Positions 48,641-57,539 of a stretch of DNA of 64,000 nucleotides are shown piece after piece. This DNA is from Lonicera japonica. Its lineage: Eukaryota; Streptophyta; Magnoliopsida; Dipsacales; Caprifoliaceae. A model generated the notes under the pieces. That model was not told the DNA's origin. It searched no databases and saw nothing but the letters and a program-made list of their open reading frames with translations. The stretch covers positions 26,298,990 through 26,362,989 of the forward strand of contig CM038465.1 in NCBI GenBank assembly GCA_021464415.1. Direction: 5' to 3'. Numbering within the stretch: position 1 is the first letter of the stretch; each line of letters starts with the position of its first letter. Both the position numbers and the translations under genes were made by a program.

Positions 48641-49479
48641 TAAATCATTTATTTGTACTTTTTTTCGGTTCGGTGCAGCTCCATGGCTCGGAAAAGTTAT
48701 CATTTGTCAATGTTCATATCTAGCTATCTTCTTGAAGATTTAATGTGCAATTACTTTGTTAATGGGCAGGTATGATTATAATAACTTTAATCTTATGATT
48801 TTTCTCTTCATAAATCTAAGAGTATTTTTACTAAATCTGCTCTCTATGAATGCAGATCATCGATTAGTATGTTACGCACGTATCAAGAATTTGCAAAAAG
48901 AAGATATTATAATTTTTTCTTATTCTGCATGGGTAATATTTTTCTCCTACATATTATGCTATTTTGAATGGTTTTTAGTGTTGTATTAGATGCTAAGTAA
49001 ATAATTTATTTATTTTTACGCAGCAAGGTGTACGGGATAAAATTGATATGTTTTTGAAGGATCTTCTTGAAGCTCCCATAATGAAAATGCCGTTGGAAAC
49101 AAAATATCTTATGTTTCCAATGAATCACTGCAGGTCTCTTGGGGACAATGGTGGGTATCACTGGACCCTTCTTGTCCTTAATTTACCCAGTTTAAGATGG
49201 ACTCATTACAACACGATGATACTAAGAAGATGGGGAAGACAATCAAAGAAGCTAGTGGATCATTACTATGAGGAGGCTGTACATATGGTATTTTTGAAAA
49301 TTTTTCAATACACTTAGTGTTTGACAATAATGATTCTAATATTGGTTTCTATTTGATTTATGTTGAAGAAAGCTGTAATGAAACTGTTACATGCTCGTGG
49401 TGATTTGAAGGTGAAGGATACCAAGGTTATCAGGGCGGAGTGCGTGCAACAAGCTGAAGAGTGAGTACTTTACAATCTC

Positions 49480-49760
49480 AAAAAAAGCTGAGTTTAGTAC
49501 CTTGATGTTTGACGGGTGCTAATCTGTTTCAGCACCAGTTACTCTGTTCCATAGAAATTGTTCTAAAAATAAATGTAGCACCATGATGTGTAGCATTGGA
49601 TGGTGTTAAAAAGGTTTTGTACCATTCTATTTTTGGACATTTTAGCCCTATATGATTTAGTTATTCTTTTTCGGGTCAAAAATGGTGCTAAACCTATTTT
49701 TCTATTGCTGCTAGTTTGTCTGTTTTGATATTTGTTATAAAACAAGTTTATCACCTTGAA
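49480..49760 (+). repeat. Degenerate palindromes in the last intron of the ULP1-like gene
   Basis: Weaker half-sites such as GGTGCTAATCTGTTTCAGCACC, between donor 49461 and acceptor 49867. Confidence 0.6.
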
Positions 49761-50329
49761 CTTTATGTATTTTTTGCTAGGCTAGTGCTTTTAAATTTTG
49801 TTTTGGTATCTTAATTCTTGGAAAACTTGAAGATGATTGTTTCTATGTTTTTTATGTGGTTTTGCAGTCCTGATTGTGCACTTTTTGTTTGTGAATTTCT
49901 TGAGAGACTTGTTCGGGGTGAAGAAGTTCCAAAAGCTATGGACGTAAAATTGATACAAATAAAGATAGCTAAAATTACTTATCAGTTGTTGTGTGATAAG
50001 AATCATAACTGGGAACTTGAAACCGAAAGAATTACAAAGGAACTTGCTGAGGAAGGAGTTGATTATTAACTTTCCGGTAAAGGAGGTGGTTCCAGTGATA
50101 GTATTAATTCAATTATTGATGACGCTACAACATTTGTAGTTGAACATGTGAAAGAATTTGATGTTTAGATATTTTTTGTAAGTATGTTTGTAATTATAGT
50201 TGTGAATATTTGATATATATATATAAGTGGAAAATGTGAAAGAATTTTGATAACTAGTGATATTTGTAAGCATTGTTGTTAAGTTTTCTTCACATTAAAA
50301 GTATTTTTTTGACACCGGTTGTTTAATAT

Positions 50330-50860
50330 GTTGAATCTTCTGTGAGCACACATCACAAAAATCCAGTAGGTGCTAAATACATTGAGCACCCCTTGTCAGC
50401 ACACATTACCAAAAAAAAATGCAGGAAGTGCTAAATGCATTTAGCACCCCCTGTCAGCACACATCACAAAAAATCCAGGAGGTGCTAAATGCATTTAGCA
50501 CCCCCTGTCAGCACACATCACAAAAAATTCAGGAGGTGCTAAATGTATTCCAGGAGGTGCTAAATGCTTTATCACCTCATGTCAGCACAGTTTATAGCAC
50601 AAAAAAAAAGAGGAGTTGCTAAATGCATTTAGCACCCCCTGTCAGCACTCATCACAAAAAATCCAAGAGGTGCTAAATGTATTCCAAGAGGTGGTAAATG
50701 CTTTAGCACTCCCTGTTAGCACAGTTTACAACAAAGTAGAAGGTGCTAAATGCATTTAGCACCCCCTGTTAACACACATCACAAAAAAAAAAAAACCAGA
50801 AGGTGCTAAGAAGGAATCTGATGGTGCTATAAGTCATTTAGCAGCTTCTTTTGAACATAC
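50330..50860 (+). repeat. ~56-bp minisatellite with ATGCAT-centred hairpins
   Basis: The unit is AGGTGCTAAATGCATTTAGC followed by ACCCCCTGTCAGCACACATC and ACAAAAAATCCAGG. About eight units run head to tail, some shortened, between the 3' ends of the two convergent genes. Two more units of the same type and orientation lie at 52210-52330, beyond the transposase remnant. Confidence 0.85.
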
Positions 50861-51056
50861 AAAAATCGCGAACATACAAGAAGAAGTATATCTGATGGTA
50901 CAAATATTGGAATTATACGAAATATTCAGTATCAATAAAAATGTGTTTAAACAATTTTAGGACATTTTCTAACAGAAAAGAGAAATTGTAAGAATAGGAC
51001 TACTAGCAATGAATAATTTTTTTGTAAGGACTATGTATGCATGTTCCGCACTATTT

Positions 51057-52102
51057 TTAAGCAATAGGCTCGTTGCACAATTTCTTGTTGTGATAAACAT
51101 ACTTGTTGCACCTTCCACACTTTCGCTTCTTCCTCGTACTTGAAGTGTTTGTGTCGAATCGATTATTTTTTGGTAGACCAGGCTGTGTGTTGCAATCTAA
51201 AGCTAATATCTCTATTACATTTGCCAATACATTAGCACTCAGACCATAAGTTGGAACATGATAAATTGGTTTGGAGAACGAGCTCTTCTAGTTGACTGCT
51301 AAGAAGCATGGATCAATGTATTCGTAAATATTTTTATTATTTGTGAGTATGCTCAAAACAGCATGGGAACACGAAAAACCATCAATGCACCAGGAATTGC
51401 AGCAACATTGCCATATTTTAAGATCTACGCGGTAAGTCTTTTGCTCTCTAACTTCATACAGCGTATCATCAAATTTAGTCACCGTCCACGAGGAACTCTC
51501 GGTGGCCTTATCTTTTAGTTTATTTTCGAAAGACGGACATAATTCATTTTTCCAACACCTCGACGCCTCTCGCCTATCTGACATTTGTTTCATTACCTTC
51601 ACCCGAATTTGGTCTAGCATTGTTGTAATTGACAGATTACGTTCATTTATAATCCAGGAGTTATAGCTTTCATCCATATTTGAAGCTATAACACTGTACC
51701 TTCTCCCCGGGAAGAATGCATTTACCCAATGTTCAACGGGTGCACTTTTTAAGAATTTATTCATTGTTTCCCCCACAAGGATGACGAGGTCTCGATAATG
51801 CTCCATATACTCGTCAACCGTACGAGCATGTGTACAACTCGAGAACAATTGCACTGCTAATTTCTTTTTCCTAAAGCTTTTCGGAAGTGCTGATATGAAG
51901 TACTTTTTCAAGTGGAAAAGGCAATAAGCGTGGAATGAATCATTGAATACTTTAGGAATTCCATTTTTCAAGCCAACATGTCGGTCAGAAATAAACATTA
52001 TTTGTTTATACGTTCCGACAATAACCTTCAGATAATTTAAGAACCATTCCTAATTAGCAACATTTTTCGAGTCGACAACAGCCATCGCTAATGGGAACAT
52101 AC
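51057..52102 (-). pseudogene. MULE transposase, 3' exon only
   Basis: Reads MFPLAMAVVDSKNVAN and MFISDRHVGLKNGIPKVF (a catalytic Asp in ISDRH), NMDESYNSWI (probable catalytic Glu), the SWIM zinc finger CCCNSWCIDGFSCSH and a C-terminal Cys/His knuckle CGRCNKYVYHNKKLC. Two stops interrupt one frame (52050-52052, where Trp is usual, and 51288-51290). The exon starts after an acceptor at 52103; no upstream exon with the FAR1/MuDR N-terminus or first catalytic Asp exists before the element's end. The element therefore could not move itself. Confidence 0.85.
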
Positions 52103-52209
52103 CTATCAATAATACAATCAACAAGAACATATCAATTTTTTAGTAAGAAACTGCAGTGGTGCTAAACGATTTCAACAGCATTGTGTTTAACACACATAGG
52201 GTGCCAAAA

Positions 52210-52330
52210 GCTTCTTTCAGCAGAAGGTGCTAAATGCATTTAGCACCAACTTTTAGCACATTTGACAGCAAAGCAGTAGGTGCTAAATGCATTTAGCACC
52301 CCCTGTCATCACACATCACCCAGGATGTGC
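52210..52330 (+). repeat. Hairpin units at the right end of the MULE
   Basis: Two copies of AGGTGCTAAATGCATTTAGC with ACC and flanking CAGCA half-sites, about 240-360 bases inside the right terminus. Confidence 0.8.
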
Positions 52331-52578
52331 TAAGTGGTTCTGATGATCGATCGTTGTGGATTTTGAAATTTTTCAACTTGGATTTGGTTGCAACTGGTTT
52401 TTGAATAAGTGAGAAGTTATATATATATTAGGTTTAGTGTGTTATTAGTTAAATAAGGAAGGGGCATTATTGTCATTTTTATGTAATGTCCTTAATTTGT
52501 AATGCTAATTTATAATTGGCCTTTATAATTATGTTGTTATTGGAATGTGGCCTTATATCTAATTGCCTCAAATAATTT

Positions 52579-53573
52579 CCACACTCATGATGAGACTTAC
52601 AAAATTCGTTTAGACTTAGCTAAAATTATTTGAACCACCCTCCCAAAATTTTTTTTCTACAATAATGACTTAGGAAATTCATTTCCATCTTCCCCTAAAA
52701 AATTAATCTTGGGGCCAGTTACTTTTAAATTTTTAATCCACCATAAAGACTTTACAAAATCGTATTATAATAAATTTCTGCACTAATAATGACTTGCCAA
52801 CCTCTTTAGGGACTACACTTTCCTCATTAATTAATGAGGAAATATGATTACTTACAAGCAAGCATAAAAGGAACTAAACCAAATATAACTATATAAAATT
52901 AAATTAAAGATAAAAACTGGGCTATATAAGACAATCCATCCTAAAATACTAAACAAAAAATTATTTTGATTATAACCTTTCGTTGCCTTTCAGCAGGGCT
53001 CTAAGTTGTATTTTTTTTGTTTACTTGACTTTACTTTTTGCTTTGAACGAACTTAGATATAATTTTAAATCAACAGATCTACAATAATTGAACTGCATTA
53101 TCTAGCAGTTTTACAAAGAAAAAACGATAAAACGTACAACTATGCCCTCCCCAAAAAATAAATCATGTCTATAATGACTTTGGGGATGATTTTTTCTCCC
53201 CTTCCTAGTCAAAACCATAGTCCATAGAGAAAATCAACGGACTTACAATAATTGAATTGCATTAAGTAGTCGTTTTACAAAGTAAAACGATAAATCTTAC
53301 AACTATGCCCACCCCAAAAAATATTTTTTTAAGAGTAATGACTTGTGTCTAGATCACTTTGAGCTCTAATATATACTTTTCTTATATTTATTTTGTTTTG
53401 ATTATTCAATTTGTAACTATCTCGCACACATTTATTAGGTTCATCAAACTAAAATAACATATGTATATATGGTTTTTGTGGTTACTGATTGAAGTAAACT
53501 TGGGAATCCATCTAACCCTAAGCTTCGCAAATATGTGTATATATATATTTGAGAAGAAGTTTTTGTAAATATA
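52579..53573. repeat. Degenerate AATAATGACTT repeats and second copy of the ~1.2-kb duplication
   Basis: AATAATGACTT at 52661 and 52785, AAATTCATTTCCATCTTCC at 52676. From 52840 it parallels 36540-37263 and then 44190-44330. The undivided GGTTCATCAAACTAAAATAA at 53438 shows the gypsy site before insertion. Confidence 0.7.
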
Positions 53574-54233
53574 TGTTGTGATTGTTAACAATAAATCACC
53601 CCACGGATCGTAATTCAAATAGTAGATATTAATAACTAGAGATAATAAGGATGAGAAAAAGGAAGAAGATAGATAATAGAACACACAATATTCAACAAAC
53701 GAAGATTTCACTAATTCTTTGAAAACGATTACAAAATCTATCACAAGAATTATTGCACTCAAAACTCTCACAGAAGAAGAAAATCAACAGCCCTTTAACC
53801 TCTCTTTCACAATAAGATGAACTCTCCTACAAATCCCACAGAAACAAGAATATTTCTATTGTACCTTAATCTTTTGAATGATTCTATCTATATATAACTA
53901 TATAATAGAGTCCATCCAATTCAGAATAAGATAATAACAATTCTACGTAAATATGAAAACTATTAACAAGGCAATAGAAACCAACATAAACAAGGAAACC
54001 AAATTTGATAAGGAAACATATTTCTCGCCTAGCTGCAAAATGTCTTTTGCACTTTTTCTGTGTAACTGCGAAAGTACTTTTGCAGCTTTCCAGAATGCAA
54101 TTTTTTAGGTGCAAAAGTGCTTTTGCACCTTTCCAGAACCATAAATCCTCTTTTGCACCATTCAAGTGAACAATCCGATTTCCAACAAAACTCATCTTTT
54201 TCATGGGTTTGGAACCGAGCAAAACACATAACA
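53574..54233 (-). mobile_element. Solo LTR, 660 bp, with TSD ATATA
   Basis: Ends TGTTGTGATT and CACATAACA; the duplicated ATATA lies at 53569-53573 and 54234-54238. On the minus strand a TATATATAGATAG box near 53890 precedes a leader-like stretch, suggesting minus orientation. No internal region remains, as after LTR-LTR recombination. Probably Copia-type. The related copy at 44320-44330 has the site unfilled. Confidence 0.85.
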
Positions 54234-54238
54234 ATATA

Positions 54239-54640
54239 ATATAGTAAAAGATTTGGAATTCACATTTAACTGGAAAGAAATTCCACACTCATGATCACTT
54301 GTGAAATTCATTTCAACTTCTTAGCTAAAATTTATTTGAACAGTAATCCACCCCAAAATTTTCCACAATAATGAGTTAGGAAATTCAATTCCATCTTCCC
54401 TCAAAAAATTTTGGGGACCACTTACTTTTAATCAACCATAAAGACTTTGTAAAAATGTACTACAAGAAATTTCTGCACTGATATTGACTTGCCAACCTCT
54501 TTAGGGCCTACATTTTCCTCATTAATGGTTACGTCTTTCAATCTTCCTAGCTAAAATTGTGTGCCATTGAATTTTATTCCATGGTCATGAAACCTGCTAG
54601 AGGAGATTACATGATGTTTGATTACAATCACCCTATTGTG
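54239..54640. repeat. Degenerate AATAATGACTT repeats
   Basis: AAATTCAATTCCATCTTCC (54379), AATAATGAGTTAGG (54361) and CATAAAGACTTTG, continuing the host repeat after the solo LTR. Confidence 0.65.
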
Positions 54641-55399
54641 ATAAACCCGATTTAAGCCATTAACACAATCGAAGGGAACCAGAAATAATATATGTTACTG
54701 TAATCAAAGTTATGCACAAGCAATTAGACAATAAATAAATATGGAGAAATTGAGAAAACAAATACTCACCAAACACAAGCAATTAGGGTGGTTTCGGCAA
54801 AATACACCACTAATCTACCGAGTGATTGCTTCTATTGATGATTGAATCAAAGAGTACAAATAATTGTTATTAGCCCTAGTTTCTCCGTACAAGCTCACCT
54901 CGAGAAAAATCTCTCTACACACTCAACTAAAGTGACTAATTTATAAAACAATAAAATTAGACAAGTATGTATAGTTAATGATGCCTGACACACTCCGCGG
55001 ATCGATATCAAGGTTTTTGAGGATATATCCACGCACAGAGAAAATGCAAGCACTCGGGACCTTTGTGGACCTATTGTACCACAGTCGGTGCATTGATCTT
55101 TGCAGCGTTAATGCTTTTTGCTGGATGGCTTCATTATCATAAAGCTATCCTATCCACGCATAGAGAAAATGCATGCACTCAGGACCTTTGTGGATCAATC
55201 ACTAGCTCCTTGAAATTGATCAGCATGACAAGCCAAATCCAAAAATCTTCTTCTCAGTGAGCCATTAACCACACCATACTCTGACCATGATCCTCCGCAT
55301 CAAAACTGCTATAGCATTCCCAGCATGAAGAACCTTGACCCCGAATAACGTCCGCCCTAAAGGTATTAACAACGAATAATATTGACCAAAGTCGAGCAA
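54641..55399. other. Copia-related non-coding sequence with a 47-base duplication
   Basis: No gene. TATCCACGCA.AGAGAAAATG and GGACCTTTGTGGA occur twice, at 55026-55072 and 55150-55196. It lies downstream (minus sense) of a Copia RNase H relic and may be its 3' untranslated region or LTR. Confidence 0.4.
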
Positions 55400-55550
55400 T
55401 GCTTAAACATGTCCAATGATACCACCTTTGTCTAGATTATTCTTGATGCCAATCTTCGTTAAAACCTCTACACCACTATCAATAATTTCTTGGATAAAAT
55501 GAAACTGGACATCAATATGTGATGTGCATGATTTATTGAATATTTTAAAC
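55400..55550 (-). pseudogene. Copia RNase H C-terminal fragment
   Basis: The minus strand encodes SHIDVQFHFIQEIIDSGVEV followed by LTKIGIKNNL, matching the HIDV.FHFI end of Copia RNase H; the usual AD..TK that follows is lost. It is only about 50 residues, with stops soon after. Confidence 0.65.
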
Positions 55551-57539
55551 CACTTATTAATCATTGTATTGTCCACTTTAGGATGTAAAAATTATTTATT
55601 TTATTTATTTTTAGTACATTGTAATAATTATAGAGCTAGTGAGGAAAATATCAAAAAAGGGTTGAATTGAGTGAATAAAGTATCGAAATCAAGAAGAAGC
55701 AAATCAAAGAAATCTCAAAACAAGAATTGTATTTGAGAAAGTTATGCAATAATTCGGTATTTTGAGCATATCTTCTCATTCAAAACTTGGATTTTGGAGT
55801 ATTTTATATGGTTTGAAAGAAAATTCAAAGATCTACAACTTTAATGCTTTGAATTTTCTCAAATTCGGAGGTTTACCTTGCCAAAATCAATCTCGAATCT
55901 ACTGTCAGTGCATAGTGATGGAAATTAAGATTTGGTAGTCATACACCAAAAATAAAACTCTAGTCTCGATTTAATTTCTTGCTCCTTACTCCTTTAAAAT
56001 TCTATCTTTATTCAACCTATTTCCATATTTTGCTCATTAAACCCTAACTCTTCTCCTATTTATTAAATTATTCTTCATATAAAAATATGATATCAACCTT
56101 TAATTTTAATCTTTAATTCCCTATTCCCATTATGCAACCCTTTTAAAGAGATTGTCTATGATTTTAGAATATGTGTCTTTCCATTAAGAAAATATAGTGA
56201 GGGTTTTGGAAACTCGTAATCTTTTATACGATGCTGTGTAAAGGTTATTCATATTTCTAGCGAATATATCTCTGTGATGAAAGAACATAATGTGATTTCG
56301 AGCCTTAGTTTCCGTGGTACAATATTAGGTGGTGAGGCTATTTGTATGTTTAGCAAACATTATACAATATTAGGTGGTGGCCCTATACTCTTTACAACTC
56401 ATACATATTAGTTTGGTGGTGGGCCTTGTGTCTCTACACAACCTGCCCAATCCTTGTATTCCTGTAAAAAGTATTAAAAAATAAAATAATCCAAAAACAC
56501 AATTTAAAAGTAATTTTTAACTAATTAATATCATTTATCACTTTCGGTTGATATTCATTTGGGTTACAACTTTTGATATACTTTTTGGATTATATATATA
56601 GCATTTCTCATATAATAACTCTAAATTGGAGTTTGCACTCTACATTTTAATTTGAGAAATGCTATATAGCTCAATGAACATAGATTGGAAGATAGAATGG
56701 TGAATGAGATTAATTGGTTGAAAGTTACTTTTGGGTTATCTTTTTTCATATTTTTTTTAGGCTCAATAGCGTTACTCTTTTAATTTCTTTGAGTTTCCAC
56801 CTCGCCATTAGTAGATTTTGATGATGGTAAGATACTATTTTCTTAACCAAAGTACTCTTATGGCTTCTCACATAACATTTTAGTTTCTATTTTTGTTTGC
56901 ACCCCTTACATCAAAAGTAATACAAAGGGTCTTAATTGCAACTGAAAAATAAAGAATTGCCTGTGATTTTTACTGAAATATTTTATATTTATGCCATGTT
57001 CATGGATAATAATCTTATAATATTTGCTAATTTATTACATGTTTTTTTAACAACTATGATGCGAGTCTAAATTTGTTTACCTTATATAAACTAGGGTCGT
57101 TAAAACCCTATTTTCTTATTGGCGAAAATATTCAAGTCACTGCCAAATCAACAAATATTTTATTAACATTACATAAATAGAATAAAATTAGATACGTTTG
57201 GTTTTTTTTTAAATTTATTGGTTTTCTTTCTCTTCATTTGTGAGAGTTTTTGTCTTCTCTCCTTTAGGGTGTGAAGGTATTTGTAGAGCATCACAGATCA
57301 GAGAAGAAGCGAGTAGATTGACACTTGATGACACAAATCTAATTCAAGATTACGAAGATTTGTACTACTCTTGTGCGCGTATCTCTATGTCATTATAAAT
57401 TTGAGGCAAAATATGATGGTGGCACTTATGCATTCAAAATAAATGGTTAATTTGTGCAGACTTATGAGATTTGATGCATTTATAATGTTAGAAAAAAAAT
57501 ACGGCTTATTTTAAACATGTCTAAAAAAGAAAGAGAATC
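55551..57539. other. No gene seen
   Basis: AT-rich DNA. At 56320-56430 a short motif TTAGGTGGTGG.C recurs three times. No element terminus recognised. Confidence 0.5.

Larger units (their letters stand above)
45846..50069 (+). pseudogene. ULP1/C48 cysteine protease-like gene carried by the MULE
   Basis: Exons with GT-AG borders: 45841-46667, 46887-47027, 47104-about 48050, 48679-48769, 48856-48932, 49024-49287, 49369-49460 and 49868-50069. The N-terminal part (FKCNLVSIVDEIARMKSRGD, FGLPKHGRRFF, LFWFCEHYKGIQ) resembles the region before ULP domains in plant transposon proteins. A coiled-coil and acidic region follows. The protease domain keeps the catalytic His (GGYHWTLLVLNL) and Cys (QQAEDPDCALFVCEFLERL), but the Asp position is Asn (THYNTM). 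Stops at 45978, 46371, 46659 and 47707 make it a pseudogene. ULP1 proteins cleave SUMO; activity here is doubtful. Confidence 0.8.
44372..52569. mobile_element. Mutator-like element with ULP1 gene, partial transposase and hairpin arrays
   Basis: A perfect 9-bp target duplication AAATAATTT lies at 44363-44371 and 52570-52578. The ends GAGAAAATGGGTTATAAGGCC and, in reverse complement, GAGGCAATTAGATATAAGGCC start degenerate inverted repeats of about 150 bp with shared islands AAATTAAGGACA and AATGCCCCT. Inside are a plus-strand ULP1-like gene, a minus-strand transposase remnant and many GGTGCTAAA/TTTAGCACC palindromes. MULEs carrying ULP1-like genes are known in plants as Kaonashi-type elements; the palindrome arrays are what sets this one apart. 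Confidence 0.9.

Noticed and set aside
50330..50860. Regular palindromic repeats with spacers, superficially CRISPR-like
   Set aside because: Spacers are themselves repeated, units vary in length, and the array lies inside a plant MULE with no cas genes.
53406..54288. Several minus-strand reading frames of 66-134 residues
   Set aside because: They fall inside the solo LTR or host repeat and show no domain.
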